A DNA stretch of 64,000 bases from Roseovarius atlanticus (GCF_001441615.1 NZ_LAXJ01000003.1:186001-250000), one strand, 5' to 3'. Shown: positions 1 to 10,113, counted from the first letter of the stretch. Program-made: numbers and translations. The notes: a model not told the origin generated them from the sequence alone.

Positions 1-1952
<1,952 letters not shown>

Positions 1953-2253
1953 TTCACGGGCAATCCATGGACGCGTGCGTGTCAAACGGTGGCCGGAGCG
2001 GGTGCGTGCGGTTTCGCGAAGGGCCGGGGCGGGTGTGTCGGGCACGGAATTGGTGGCGGTGGCGGGGCTGAACCGGATCAGGCATGTCGGGTGGCCCGCC
2101 CGTTGCTTTGCATTTGCGCCATGGATTTCCCATGGCATTGTCGTGGCCCGGAGCGTGGTGCGTTCGATCCCCCTGACGAGCTTTCGCCCGGGCGTGATGA
2201 AATCGGCGGCGCCGGGCTTTACTTTCTGATCAAATTTCGGGCAGTTTCCTGGC
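1953..2253. other. Intergenic stretch, no gene seen
   Basis: About 300 bases between the kinase and the DMT transporter. Open frames here have no recognisable product and look like chance frames in GC-rich DNA. The only structure noticed is a short hairpin at 2118-2136 with 7-base arms (GCCATGG and CCATGGC). It presumably contains the promoter of the transporter and cyclo-ligase pair, but no convincing -35/-10 pair was found. Confidence 0.5.
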
Positions 2254-3111
2254 ATGAATGCGCATCTCAAAGGGCTGTTGCTGACCACGCTGGGCGTGTT
2301 GTTCGTTGTGCCCGATTCCCTGTTCGTGCGGCTGATCGATGCAGAGCCGCTGGTCGTGGCCTTCTGGCGCGGGATCACCGCCGGGGTGTTCATCCTGGTG
2401 GGCGTGCTGACCTTCATGCCGCGCGGCTCGACCCGCGCGGCGCTCAGCACCGGCTGGCCCGGGGTGATCTATATCGTGCTGATGGGCTCGACCGCGCCTG
2501 GCTTCGTGCTGGCGGTGACGCAGACCAGCGTGGCGAACGTGGTGTTCATCTTTGCCTCGATGCCGGTCTTTGCCGCCATTTTCGGCAAGGTGTTCCTGGG
2601 CGAGGGGATCAGCCGGCGCATGGTGCTGACAATGCTGGGCGTCTTTGCGGGGCTGGCGATCATCGCCTATGGCTCGGGCGAGAACGAGATCGCCAGCTGG
2701 AAGGGCGATGTCTGGGCGGTGATCGTCTGCGCCTCTTACGCCGGGGCGCTGACGGCGGTGCGGCAGTTGAAGGACGTGTCGATGATCCCGGCCATCCCGG
2801 TGGCCTATATCGGCGCGGGGCTGGTGGTGCTGCCCTTCGTGTCGCCATGGGTGCCGGTGGCGGCACAGTGGCATCTTTTCGCGTTGCACGGGGCGTTCAT
2901 CGCGGTCGCCACGTGCTTTCTGACGTTGGGGCCGCGCTATATCAGCTCGGCGGAGGTGTCTTTGCTGATCCTGCTGGAATCGGTGCTGGCGCCGCTGCTG
3001 GTCTGGGCCGTGGTGGGCGAGGATCCGGGGCGCTGGGCCATCGTGGGCGGTGCCGTGGTGATCGGGGCGCTGCTGGTGTCGAACGTGGTGGCGCTCAGGC
3101 GGCGGCGGTGA
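2254..3111 (+). CDS. DMT-family (EamA) transporter
   Basis: A 285-residue, strongly hydrophobic protein with about ten predicted membrane segments in two repeats of the EamA type, ending in a short basic tail (ALRRRR), as is common in inner-membrane drug/metabolite exporters. The substrate cannot be read from sequence; relatives export amino acids, metabolites or drugs. The stop codon overlaps the GTG start of the next gene (GTGA), so the two are probably translated together. A start at the ATG at 2254 gives a normal family length. No strong ribosome binding site precedes it. Confidence 0.85.
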   Translation: MNAHLKGLLLTTLGVLFVVPDSLFVRLIDAEPLVVAFWRGITAGVFILVGVLTFMPRGSTRAALSTGWPGVIYIVLMGSTAPGFVLAVTQTSVANVVFIFASMPVFAAIFGKVFLGEGISRRMVLTMLGVFAGLAIIAYGSGENEIASWKGDVWAVIVCASYAGALTAVRQLKDVSMIPAIPVAYIGAGLVVLPFVSPWVPVAAQWHLFALHGAFIAVATCFLTLGPRYISSAEVSLLILLESVLAPLLVWAVVGEDPGRWAIVGGAVVIGALLVSNVVALRRRR

Positions 3112-3770
3112 CCGGCGCGGAGGATGATACGGGCGGTGAGCCGCCGTGTTTCGCGCAGAACCTGGTGGGTGGCCACCTTGTGGATGCGCAGACTTGGGCC
3201 GACGTGGCGCAGTTTCGCAAGAGTGACCGCGCAAGGCTTTATGCCCTGCGCAAGGAACTGTCACAGGATGAGCTGGCCCGGCAGGCGGCGGCGGCGATGG
3301 CCACGTTGACCCGTGTTGTCGAGGATGTCGCGGGCAAGACCGTGGCCGGGTACTGGCCGATCCGGGGTGAGTTGGACCTGCGGCCCTGGCTGCGCCAGGC
3401 GGTTGCGGCGGGGGCGCAGGTGGCGTTGCCGGTGGTGGTGGAAAAGGGCCGCGCGGTGGCGTTTCACCTTTGGCACCCCGGCGCGAAAATGACGCGCGGC
3501 ATCTGGAACATTCCGGTCCCGTCCGAGGCGCGCGCGGTCACGCCCGATATCGTGATCGTGCCGCTGCTGGGGGTCGATGACGGCTGTTACAGGCTGGGCA
3601 ATGGGGGCGGCTATTACGACATGACGCTGGCCGGGCTGGTGCCGCGGCCGCGCATAATCGGGGTGGGGCATGATTTCTGCCCCGTGCAGACGATCTTTCC
3701 CCAGCCCTGGGACGTGCCGATGGATGACGTCATCCTGGGCGACGGGTCGCATGTGCGTCGGGACGGCTGA
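3108..3770 (+). CDS. 5-formyltetrahydrofolate cyclo-ligase
   Basis: A 220-residue protein. The family converts 5-formyl-THF to 5,10-methenyl-THF using ATP and returns stored folate to one-carbon metabolism. Visible features are a basic N-terminal helix (RKSDRARLYALRKEL), YWPIRGELDL, the conserved VPLLGVDDGCYRLGNGGGYY segment around residues 150-170, and GVGHDFC near the end. The GTG start is chosen because it overlaps the preceding stop by four bases and supplies the PPCFAQNLV leader, which I recall from related Rhodobacteraceae proteins. An ATG-only call would lose most of the gene. It converges with mipZ, the two stops being only six bases apart. Confidence 0.9.
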   Translation: MTGAEDDTGGEPPCFAQNLVGGHLVDAQTWADVAQFRKSDRARLYALRKELSQDELARQAAAAMATLTRVVEDVAGKTVAGYWPIRGELDLRPWLRQAVAAGAQVALPVVVEKGRAVAFHLWHPGAKMTRGIWNIPVPSEARAVTPDIVIVPLLGVDDGCYRLGNGGGYYDMTLAGLVPRPRIIGVGHDFCPVQTIFPQPWDVPMDDVILGDGSHVRRDG

Positions 3771-3776
3771 GCGCTG

Positions 3777-4586
3777 TCAGAAATCGACCGTCACGCCGGG
3801 CAGGTTCAGAGCCTTGACCAGATCGCGCAATTCCTGCCGGGCGGCGACGTTCGAGATGTTGAGGCCCTTCACGCCGATATCCTTGAGGTCCAGCAGGGTC
3901 AGGCCGCGGGGGAAAAGCTCGCGGAAGATGACGCGTTCGTTGAAGCCCGGCGCGGTGCGAAAGCCGATGCGCTTGGCGAGGTTTTCCAGCGCCGCGCCCA
4001 TCTTTTCCTTGTTCACCATCTGCTGCGCGCCAAGCCGGTTGCGCACGACGACCCAGTCGATGGGCTTCAGCCCTGCCTGCGCGCGCAGCTGCCGCGCGTT
4101 CCAGACCATTTCGGAATAGACCGAGGGGCCGAGGATTTTTAGCCCGTCGGTATCCACGTGAGCGAGCAGGTCGAAATCGACGAAGCTGTCGTTCAGGGGC
4201 GTGACCAGCGTGTCGGCCAGCGAATGCGCCACCTGGCTGAGCCGGGTGTGGGAGCCGGGGCAGTCGATGATGATGAAATCGCTGTCGGGTTCCAGTTGGG
4301 CCACCGCCGCCGAGAGCCGGCGGTCATAGAGGTTTTCACCCGGCTTGAGCTTGTCGGCGTCAACCTCGGGCAGGTCGTGGTAATGCGGGCCGGGCAGGTC
4401 GAGCCCTTCCTTGGCCAGATAGGCCGTGCGGTTGTGGGCATAGCGGCCGAAGGTCTTTTGCCGCAGGTCGAGATCGAGCGCGCTGACGTTGTAGCCCATG
4501 CGAGCGAGTGCCGTGGCCACGTGCATCGAGACGGTGGATTTGCCCGCCCCGCCCTTTTCGTTTCCGACGACGATGATATGTGCCAT
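3777..4586 (-). CDS. mipZ: MipZ-type division-site positioning ATPase
   Basis: A 269-residue ParA/MinD-superfamily ATPase. The deviant Walker A is NEKGGAGKST near residue 10, switch motif DLDLRQ follows, and Walker B is FIIIDCPG. The blocks TPLNDSFVDFD, WVVVRNRL and RVIFRELFPRGLTLLDL match my memory of Caulobacter MipZ. In Caulobacter MipZ binds ParB at the origin and forms polar gradients that inhibit FtsZ, placing division at midcell. The start at 4586 gives MAHIIVVGNEKGG; a longer frame to 4646 is possible but adds an unconserved leader. It stands alone, convergent with the cyclo-ligase gene. Confidence 0.93.
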   Translation of the reverse strand: MAHIIVVGNEKGGAGKSTVSMHVATALARMGYNVSALDLDLRQKTFGRYAHNRTAYLAKEGLDLPGPHYHDLPEVDADKLKPGENLYDRRLSAAVAQLEPDSDFIIIDCPGSHTRLSQVAHSLADTLVTPLNDSFVDFDLLAHVDTDGLKILGPSVYSEMVWNARQLRAQAGLKPIDWVVVRNRLGAQQMVNKEKMGAALENLAKRIGFRTAPGFNERVIFRELFPRGLTLLDLKDIGVKGLNISNVAARQELRDLVKALNLPGVTVDF

Positions 4587-4732
4587 GCCCGTGCCCTTGT
4601 GTCCCGCTTGTGATCCGGCGAACTGCCTTGCAGGTTTGGGCGCCACTTTATGGTGTATGACGGTCCGGTTGAAGCCGGTTTGAGACGATCGCGCGGAAAT
4701 ATTGCATTTGCGCCATGCCTGCCCGGGAAACG

Positions 4733-4762
4733 AAAAACGCCGCCCCGGGTGGAGCGGCGTTT
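4733..4762 (-). terminator. Rho-independent terminator after rpmE
   Basis: Inverted repeat with arms AACGCCGC (4736-4743) and GCGGCGTT (4754-4761). On the minus strand the stem is followed by a T-rich stretch. It lies about 25 bases after the rpmE stop and closes the ribosomal-protein block. Confidence 0.85.
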
Positions 4763-4785
4763 CCGAAATGCACAGGCGGCTTGGC

Positions 4786-5007
4786 TTAGAAGCCGAGGCC
4801 GGCGTACTTGTTCTTGAACTTCGACACGCGGCCGCCCGAATCCATCAGGCGGGTGCCGCCGCCGGTCCAGGCCGGGTGCACGGAGGGGTCGACGTCGAGC
4901 GACAGTGTGTCGCCTTCCTTGCCCCAGGTCGAGCGCATCTGAACGACGGTGCCGTCGGTCATCTTCACGTCGATGAAGTGATAATCGGGGTGCAGATCTT
5001 TTTTCAT
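4786..5007 (-). CDS. rpmE: 50S ribosomal protein L31
   Basis: A 73-residue protein beginning [19 protein letters not shown], which is typical of bacterial L31. It lacks the CxxC zinc-binding cysteines, so it belongs to the C-minus type. An AAGGAG site sits eight bases before the ATG. It follows rplS by 12 bases, so they are probably cotranscribed, and a strong terminator lies just downstream. Confidence 0.96.
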   Translation of the reverse strand: MKKDLHPDYHFIDVKMTDGTVVQMRSTWGKEGDTLSLDVDPSVHPAWTGGGTRLMDSGGRVSKFKNKYAGLGF

Positions 5008-5019
5008 GCTATCCGCTCC

Positions 5020-5403
5020 TTACGCGTTTGCGCCCGACTTGGGCTTGTAATTGGAAACCTCTGCGATCCGGGCCGACTTGCCGCGGCGCTGGCGCAGGTA
5101 ATACAGCTTGGCGCGGCGGACGCGGCCACGGCGCACCACCTCGATGCTGTCGATGTTGGTCGAGTAGAGCGGGAACACCCGTTCCACGCCTTCCCCGAAG
5201 GAAATCTTGCGTACGGTGAACGAGCCGGCGATGCCTTCGCCGTTCTTGCGGCTGATGCAGACGCCTTCGAACATCTGCACACGGCTGCGGGTGCCCTCGG
5301 TCACCTTGAAGCCGACGCGCACGGTGTCGCCGGCTTTGAAGTCGGGGATGGTTTTCCCCAGTTCGGCGATTTGTTCCGCCTCGATTTCAGCGATCAGGTC
5401 CAT
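5020..5403 (-). CDS. rplS: 50S ribosomal protein L19
   Basis: A 127-residue L19 protein that contacts the 30S-50S interface. Conserved blocks include [33 protein letters not shown] and [14 protein letters not shown]. The start is the ATG at 5403 because AAGGAG at about 5412-5417 lies eight bases before it. A GTG at 5412 would overlap that ribosome binding site. It is separated from trmD by an unusual 350-base spacer that contains three palindromes. Confidence 0.96.
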   Translation of the reverse strand: MDLIAEIEAEQIAELGKTIPDFKAGDTVRVGFKVTEGTRSRVQMFEGVCISRKNGEGIAGSFTVRKISFGEGVERVFPLYSTNIDSIEVVRRGRVRRAKLYYLRQRRGKSARIAEVSNYKPKSGANA

Positions 5404-5757
5404 CTGATCCACTCCTTAAATTGCTTGCGGTTGTCCCGCAAAGGTGATGCGCGGCCTTGAGAGCTCCTGGTCTTCTATCGGGTCCACGTGAACGTGCCCG
5501 CCGGAGGTCAGGTCGTCATGTCTTTTGTCTCTGCGCTGCGTGCCGGGCGGGTGGGTGCCGAAGAAAGCAGGCCCTTGTGCCAAACAAACAGGTCCGGACG
5601 ACTCGGTCGAGCCCCGGACGGGCGGTGTATAGGGGGAAACGGACTGTCGATCAAGAGGAGTGTTGAGCGTGGGACGGACCGTTTTCTGCGCAGAAAACGG
5701 GATAGAAAATGCGTATTTTCTATCGCGGAATTTGCGCAAATTCCGCTGGCGCGAAGG
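5404..5757. other. Long trmD-rplS spacer
   Basis: About 350 bases within what is usually a tight operon. A minus-strand open frame at 5416-5739 starts inside the palindromes and has no recognisable product, so I treat it as spurious. The trmD-proximal end holds the palindrome cluster annotated separately. The rest may hold a promoter for rplS-rpmE, but I cannot point to one. Confidence 0.5.
5679..5746. repeat. Cluster of three abutting palindromes
   Basis: Three inverted repeats lie end to end with no spacer. The first, 5679-5700, is a perfect 22-base palindrome with half-site CCGTTTTCTGC. The second, 5701-5724, has 10-base arms GATAGAAAAT and ATTTTCTATC around GCGT. The third, 5725-5746, is a perfect 22-base palindrome with half-site GCGGAATTTGC. 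The cluster starts 12 bases after the trmD stop on the transcribed strand. It could be an RNA processing, stability or termination element, or a REP-like mobile repeat. Confidence 0.9.
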
Positions 5758-6555
5758 TCAGTCGTTGCGTTTTGAATGCGCGTTCCAAAGATCAGGCCGG
5801 CGCGCCTTTGTCAGGTCTTCGGACATGGCGCGCCGCCACTTGGCGATTTCGCCGTGGTGGCCGGACATCAGCACGTCGGGGATCTTGCGCCCCTGCCATT
5901 CGGCGGGGCGGGTGTATTGGGGATGTTCCAGCAGGCCGTCGGAAAAGCTTTCTTCCTCGGTCGAGCTTTCGTTGCCCAGCACGCCGGGGAGCAAGCGGAC
6001 CGAGGCGTCGATCATGGCCTGCGCGGCGAGGTCGCCGCCGGTGAGGACGAAATCGCCGAGCGAGACCTCCTGAATGTCGTAGTGGTCGATGACGCGCTGG
6101 TCGAGCCCCTCGAACCGGCCGCAGATCATCGTCACGCCGGGGCGGGTGGCCCAGTCGCGCGCCATGGCCTGGGTAAAGGGCGTGCCGCGCGGGCTGAGAT
6201 AGACCAGCGGCGCGCCTTCGGGCGCACGCGGCAGGGCGTGGTCGAGGGCGCGGCCCATCACGTCGGCCCGCAGCACCATGCCGGCGCCGCCGCCGGCGGG
6301 CGTGTCGTCGACATTGCGGTGCTTGCCCTCGCCGAAGTGGCGCAGGTCGATCGTGTCGAGTTGCCACAGGCCGTCCTTCAGCGCCTTGCCGGTGAGACTG
6401 TGGCCCAAGATGCCGGGAAACGCGTCGGGCAGCAGGGTGATGACCTGCGCCGACCACGCGCGGGCCAGGCGTTCGGGGCCGTCCATCAGGCTGCGCGGTT
6501 TCAGCGACGCGGTGATCGACTTGCGGCCGTGGGATTTGGAGGCGGGGTCGGACAT
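5758..6555 (-). CDS. trmD: tRNA (guanine-N1)-methyltransferase
   Basis: A 265-residue SPOUT-class enzyme that makes m1G37 in tRNAs and prevents +1 frameshifting. Family blocks are DTPAGGGAGMVL, LSPRG, CGRFEGLDQR and the knot region SLGDFVLTGGD, with LLEHPQYTRP and VLMSGHHGEI near the C-terminus. The N-terminal extension of about 35 residues (MSDPASKSHGRKSI) is longer than in E. coli TrmD. The start at 6555 fits the end of the upstream gene; the open frame itself extends farther. In most relatives rimM immediately precedes trmD, but here a sulfotransferase-like gene lies between them. Confidence 0.95.
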   Translation of the reverse strand: MSDPASKSHGRKSITASLKPRSLMDGPERLARAWSAQVITLLPDAFPGILGHSLTGKALKDGLWQLDTIDLRHFGEGKHRNVDDTPAGGGAGMVLRADVMGRALDHALPRAPEGAPLVYLSPRGTPFTQAMARDWATRPGVTMICGRFEGLDQRVIDHYDIQEVSLGDFVLTGGDLAAQAMIDASVRLLPGVLGNESSTEEESFSDGLLEHPQYTRPAEWQGRKIPDVLMSGHHGEIAKWRRAMSEDLTKARRPDLWNAHSKRND

Positions 6556-6586
6556 GAGGCTATGTGCGGTGCAAAGGCGGGCCGCG

Positions 6587-7402
6587 TCAAGCGGGCGTGG
6601 CGCGGGGCTGGCGCGTGGCGCCGGCGGCACGGTAGCGTTTGAGCACGGTGCGCTTGGCCTCGGCCAGCTCGGCGTCGGACAGGGCGGAACGATTGAGCGC
6701 CAGCAGTTCCTCGGCGGCGCCGTCGGGCTGGACATTGTGGGCGGGCAGGGGGGCCAGGCCGTCGCGGGGCACCTCAAGGTGGTCGAGCGCGATGCCGAGG
6801 GGGCCGAGCGGGTCCGTGCCAGTCTCTTCGATGGGCGCGTCGAGCACCGTGGCGCGATGGCGGATGCGTGCGTCGACGTCGTCGACGATGCTGTCGAGGT
6901 CGGCGGCGCCGGAGAGGTGCGTGCGGTAGGTCTCGAAATCCTCGGTCAGGCGCAGGGCGCGGAGGTTCTGCCACCAGACGCTGCGCTGCCAGTCGCGCGG
7001 GGCCCGGGTGGTGAAGAGCACGCCGATGGGGGCTGCGGGGCCGAAATGAGCGGCGAGCACGGCGGTGGCGACATTCATCAGTGGTGCGGCGGCGGCGTAG
7101 GTGGTGACGCCGTGATTGCCGGGGATGTAGCCGCAGAGATCTTCGGACGTGATCATCAGGGCGCGGGGATCGGTCGGGTCCGACTGGCGGATGGCGGCGG
7201 TGAAGCTTTCGGCGAAACGGCGCAGGTCGGACTGGTCGCCATAGGCGGAAAACCGTTTGGCCATGCGGGTGGCTTCGATGAGGTCATGGGTGAACATTAG
7301 CCGCAGGTGGGGGCGCAGGGCGCGCTGCAGTTCCGCCGCGCCACGCTGGAGCGAGGACGTACCGGTCTTGTGAAAGCCGGGATGCAGCAGGATGCGCGGC
7401 AT
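6587..7402 (-). CDS. Sulfotransferase-like P-loop protein
   Basis: A 271-residue protein starting MPRILLHPGFHKTGTSSLQ, which resembles the 5'-phosphosulfate-binding loop of sulfotransferases. TTRAPRDWQRSV near residue 135 is a plausible 3'-phosphate-binding segment. These enzymes move sulfate from PAPS to sugars or other acceptors; this acceptor is unknown. The gene sits between rimM (3 bases upstream) and trmD, on the same strand, so it is probably cotranscribed with tRNA and ribosome genes. Its local composition matches its neighbours, so it does not look newly acquired. A general nucleotide-binding role is possible. Confidence 0.75.
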   Translation of the reverse strand: MPRILLHPGFHKTGTSSLQRGAAELQRALRPHLRLMFTHDLIEATRMAKRFSAYGDQSDLRRFAESFTAAIRQSDPTDPRALMITSEDLCGYIPGNHGVTTYAAAAPLMNVATAVLAAHFGPAAPIGVLFTTRAPRDWQRSVWWQNLRALRLTEDFETYRTHLSGAADLDSIVDDVDARIRHRATVLDAPIEETGTDPLGPLGIALDHLEVPRDGLAPLPAHNVQPDGAAEELLALNRSALSDAELAEAKRTVLKRYRAAGATRQPRATPA

Positions 7403-7404
7403 AG

Positions 7405-7911
7405 TCAGAAGAGGCCTTCGGGCGGGTCGGCGATGATGCGGCCCGAGGCGAGATCGACGGTGGGCACGGCCTCGAGCGTGAAGGGCAGAAGGACGGTGGA
7501 TTTGAGCCCCGGCCCATGGATTTCGAGGATGTCGGACGCGCCGTGGTTGAGGACCGACTTGACCCGGCCCAGCGAGGTGCCGCCGGTGTCGAAGACCTCA
7601 AGCCCGATGAGATCGGCGTGGTAGTATTCATCATCCGGCAGGGTTGGCAGGCGATCGCGGTCCACGAACAGACGCAGGCCGCGCAGTGCGTCGGCCTGTT
7701 CCTTGGTGGCGATACCGGAAAGCCGAGCGATCAGCGCGCCTTTGGTGGCCTGGCCGGTGAGGGTGATCGTGTAGCTGTGCGCGCCATCCTCGGAGGTGAC
7801 GGGGCCATAGGTGGCGATATCCTCGGGCGTGGCCGTAAAGGATTTCAGCCGCAACTCGCCCCGGACCCCGAATGCGCCGGCGACGGCGCCTATGCAGATA
7901 CGGTCGGTCAT
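7405..7911 (-). CDS. rimM: Ribosome maturation factor RimM
   Basis: A 168-residue protein. RimM binds S19 and helps 30S head maturation. The N-terminal [19 protein letters not shown] block and the C-terminal PRC-barrel segment [18 protein letters not shown] with LLPFT are typical. The ATG overlaps the stop of the preceding small gene (ATGA), which suggests translational coupling. It follows rpsP in the usual order. Confidence 0.95.
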   Translation of the reverse strand: MTDRICIGAVAGAFGVRGELRLKSFTATPEDIATYGPVTSEDGAHSYTITLTGQATKGALIARLSGIATKEQADALRGLRLFVDRDRLPTLPDDEYYHADLIGLEVFDTGGTSLGRVKSVLNHGASDILEIHGPGLKSTVLLPFTLEAVPTVDLASGRIIADPPEGLF

Positions 7912-8057
7912 TGCAGGCCCTCCGTCACCACGCAGAGCCCGTCGGCCGAGAGGCCGCCCCGTGCCGTGCAGGCCTCGGACACGTTGTGGCGTTCAAAAAA
8001 GACGCCCGCGACGAAGGTCATGGAACTGAGAACGACAAGGCGTATGAGGCCGAACAT
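7908..8057 (-). CDS. Small membrane protein between rpsP and rimM
   Basis: A 49-residue frame starting [20 protein letters not shown]. One hydrophobic segment (about residues 4-20) is followed by a charged tail with two cysteines (SEACTARGG and GLCVVTEG). Its stop overlaps the rimM ATG by four bases and it lies 90 bases after rpsP, which argues it is translated. A longer frame to 8129 exists, but the added part is proline/arginine-rich and unlikely. No function is known to me. The paired cysteines on the presumed periplasmic side may form a disulfide. Confidence 0.65.
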   Translation of the reverse strand: MFGLIRLVVLSSMTFVAGVFFERHNVSEACTARGGLSADGLCVVTEGLQ

Positions 8058-8147
8058 TGGGACTGTCCCGAAAGCGAAAGCGGTGCGTGCCGCCCCAAGC
8101 GACGGGCGCGGGGGCGGCACGGAGATCATGAAAGCGGCAGGTGCGGA

Positions 8148-8564
8148 TCAGCTTTCGCTGGTTTCTTCCGCGGCGGTCTCTTCAGCGGGCGCTTCCTCGG
8201 CGGGGGCATTGGCGGCTTCGGCTGCTTCGGCGGCCTTGGCGGCTTTTTCCTCGGCGCGGTCCTTGGCTTTCTGGCCCGGCTCGGCCTTCTTCATGTTGGC
8301 GCGCTCTTTCTTCTCCAGCACGCCGGCGGCCTCGAGAAAGCGCGAGATGCGATCAGAGGGTTGGGCGCCCTGGTCCAGCCAGTGCTGCACGCGCTCCATG
8401 TTCATCTTGACGCGGTCTTCGCTGTCCTTGGGCAGAAGCGGGTTGTAGGTGCCCAGCTTCTCGATGAAGCGGCCGTCGCGCGGCATACGGCTGTCGGCGG
8501 CGACGATCGAGTAGTGGGGGCGTTTCTTGCTGCCACCACGGGCAAGGCGGATTTTCATGGCCAT
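8148..8564 (-). CDS. rpsP: 30S ribosomal protein S16
   Basis: A 138-residue protein. The first 80 residues are ordinary S16 ([31 protein letters not shown]). From about residue 95 it has an alanine/glutamate-rich tail, partly repeated ([16 protein letters not shown], then AEE/EET units). Such tails occur in alphaproteobacterial S16 and make it longer than E. coli S16 (82 residues). A GGAG site lies about eight bases before the ATG at 8564. It begins the rpsP-rimM-trmD-rplS block, but is preceded by a hairpin array. Confidence 0.96.
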   Translation of the reverse strand: MAMKIRLARGGSKKRPHYSIVAADSRMPRDGRFIEKLGTYNPLLPKDSEDRVKMNMERVQHWLDQGAQPSDRISRFLEAAGVLEKKERANMKKAEPGQKAKDRAEEKAAKAAEAAEAANAPAEEAPAEETAAEETSES

Positions 8565-8595
8565 TGGTGTTTCTCCTTTTGAATGGCGTTTGGTC

Positions 8596-8670
8596 GGTGG
8601 GGTGAAACCCCACCTTACGGTTGGTGTGGCGGGGGTCCCCGCCGGGGTTGGTCTGGCGGGAGGATCCCGC
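8596..8670. repeat. Three hairpins in tandem upstream of rpsP
   Basis: Three inverted repeats fill the gap between chorismate mutase and rpsP: 8596-8603/8607-8614 (GGTGGGGT/ACCCCACC), 8628-8634/8637-8643 (GGCGGGG/CCCCGCC) and 8656-8661/8665-8670 (GCGGGA/TCCCGC). Each is introduced on the plus strand by a TTGGT-like word, so the array has a repeated-unit character. It lies in the transcribed region ahead of rpsP. Confidence 0.85.
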
Positions 8671-8671
8671 G

Positions 8672-8971
8672 TCAGGTCTGGTGTTGCTTGTGGTGCTGAA
8701 TGACTTCAGCGATGATGAAATTGAGGAATTTCTTGGCGAATTCCGGGTCGAGGTCGGCGCGGTGCGCCAGGTCTTCGAGCCGTGCGATCTGTTGCGCCTC
8801 GCGGGCGGGATCGGACGGGGGAAGGTCGTGTTCGGCCTTGAGCGCACCCACGGCCTGGGTGTGTTTGAACCGCTCGCCCAGGGTGTAGACGAGGATGGCA
8901 TCGAGACGGTCGATGCTTTCGCGGTGCCCTTTCAGCAGGGCCGCGGCGCGGGAGGTGTCGGCGTCAGTCAA
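8672..8971 (-). CDS. Chorismate mutase (AroQ class)
   Basis: A 99-residue all-helical protein. AroQ mutases turn chorismate into prephenate for phenylalanine and tyrosine. Visible family features are the N-terminal helix [20 protein letters not shown], the [21 protein letters not shown] region and the C-terminal helix [17 protein letters not shown]. It is a stand-alone mutase, not fused to prephenate dehydratase. Its start overlaps the end of the upstream acetyltransferase by eight bases. Confidence 0.9.
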   Translation of the reverse strand: MTDADTSRAAALLKGHRESIDRLDAILVYTLGERFKHTQAVGALKAEHDLPPSDPAREAQQIARLEDLAHRADLDPEFAKKFLNFIIAEVIQHHKQHQT

Positions 8972-9569
8972 TGGGCATCCCCTTCGGTTTGAAGAGCGGG
9001 TCGCGGTAGTGGCCGATTTCCAGCTCGATCCCGTCGCGGATCTGGCCGGATTTCAGGGTGGCGGGCGACGGGTGGCGGTAGACCGCATCGGAGCCGTCGA
9101 TGCTGGGGGCATCGTGGTCCTTGGTGCAGCCCAGCCGTTCGGCCAGACGGATCGAGTCGAGATTCTTGGGGTCGATATAGCTGACCGCGCCATCCCAGCC
9201 GGCGGTGATGAAGAGGTAATCCCTGACCTTGTGCGTGGCTTCGAGCGCGTACCCCTTGCCGGCCTTGTCGGGCCAGATGATCCAGGCGATTTCGCGTTCC
9301 GGCCACTTGGCGGGGAACCAGCCGCCGGCCATGCCCACGGTCTCGCCGGTGTCGCGCAGGTGGATCATCCACATGCCGTAGCCGCGGATTTCCCAATGGC
9401 CGATCTCGGCGGCGTAGAGCATCCACGCCTCGTAGGGGTTGAGCGGGCCGCCCATGAAGCGTGAGCGGTAGGAGGCGAAGGTCGCCTTGAAGTCCGGATA
9501 ATCCGCCGCCTCGGGGCCGCGCAGGACGAGGCGCCCGGTTTCCAGCACAGGGATGTCGCGGTGTCCCAT
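8964..9569 (-). CDS. GNAT family N-acetyltransferase (first of three)
   Basis: A 201-residue GNAT protein of the RimJ/RimL-like type (ETGRLVLRGPEAADYPDF at the N-terminus). The acetyl-CoA loop is DKAGKGYALEATHKV, and NLDSIRLAERLG near residue 155 is the usual C-terminal helix. It is paralogous to the two genes upstream. The start at 9569 lies one base after the stop of the previous gene. The substrate is unknown; relatives acetylate ribosomal-protein N-termini or small molecules. Confidence 0.85.
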   Translation of the reverse strand: MGHRDIPVLETGRLVLRGPEAADYPDFKATFASYRSRFMGGPLNPYEAWMLYAAEIGHWEIRGYGMWMIHLRDTGETVGMAGGWFPAKWPEREIAWIIWPDKAGKGYALEATHKVRDYLFITAGWDGAVSYIDPKNLDSIRLAERLGCTKDHDAPSIDGSDAVYRHPSPATLKSGQIRDGIELEIGHYRDPLFKPKGMPID

Positions 9570-9570
9570 C

Positions 9571-10113
9571 TCAGGCCTCCGCCGGCTGGGATGCGGACCG
9601 GGCCACGCGGGGGTGGCGCCAGACCTGGCAGGGGGTGCCGACCACGGTGCCGTCGCGCTCGTGCTTGGCGCCGAGGCGGTCTGCGAGACGAAGCGAGCGG
9701 GTGTTCGTGGCGTCGATATAGGAGATGACGCCGTCGAGGCCGAAGTGGCGTGCGGCGTGGTCGCGGGCGGCGAGGGCGGCCTGGTAGGCGTATCCCTTGC
9801 CTTCGAACCCGTCGTAGATGTGCCAGCCCAGTTCGGGTTCGTCCCAGCCATCGTTCAGGATCATGCCGACGCGGCCTGCGACACTGCCCGTGGCGCGATG
9901 TTCGATCATCCACATGCCGTAGCCGCGCAGGGCCCAGTGGCCGATACCGGCCATGAAAGCGCGCCAGCTGTCCCAGCGGGTGTGCGGGCCGCCGACATAG
10001 GCCGCGCGGTCGGACGTGCCGAAGGCGGCGAAGGCCTCGAAATCGGCCTCGTCATAGCCGCGCAGGATCAGATCCTCGGTCTCGATGACGGGAATGTCGA
10101 CGGTGATCTTCAT
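9571..10113 (-). CDS. GNAT family N-acetyltransferase (second of three)
   Basis: A 180-residue GNAT paralog (IPVIETEDLILRGYDEADF). The CoA-binding loop is GFEGKGYAYQAALAARDHA, and NTRSLRLADRLGAKHERDG is the C-terminal segment. It shares GHWALRGYGMWMIEH with its neighbours. Its ATG overlaps the stop of the upstream paralog (ATGA). The tight packing suggests one transcript. Confidence 0.85.
   Translation of the reverse strand: MKITVDIPVIETEDLILRGYDEADFEAFAAFGTSDRAAYVGGPHTRWDSWRAFMAGIGHWALRGYGMWMIEHRATGSVAGRVGMILNDGWDEPELGWHIYDGFEGKGYAYQAALAARDHAARHFGLDGVISYIDATNTRSLRLADRLGAKHERDGTVVGTPCQVWRHPRVARSASQPAEA

Noticed and set aside
1953-2253. 6S RNA gene near the cyclo-ligase
   Set aside because: 6S RNA often lies beside this gene, but the DMT transporter directly overlaps it and I saw no long closing stem in the upstream gap.
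5416-5739. Minus-strand frame of 107 codons between trmD and rplS
   Set aside because: Its start is made by the palindromes and the rest has no recognisable pattern.
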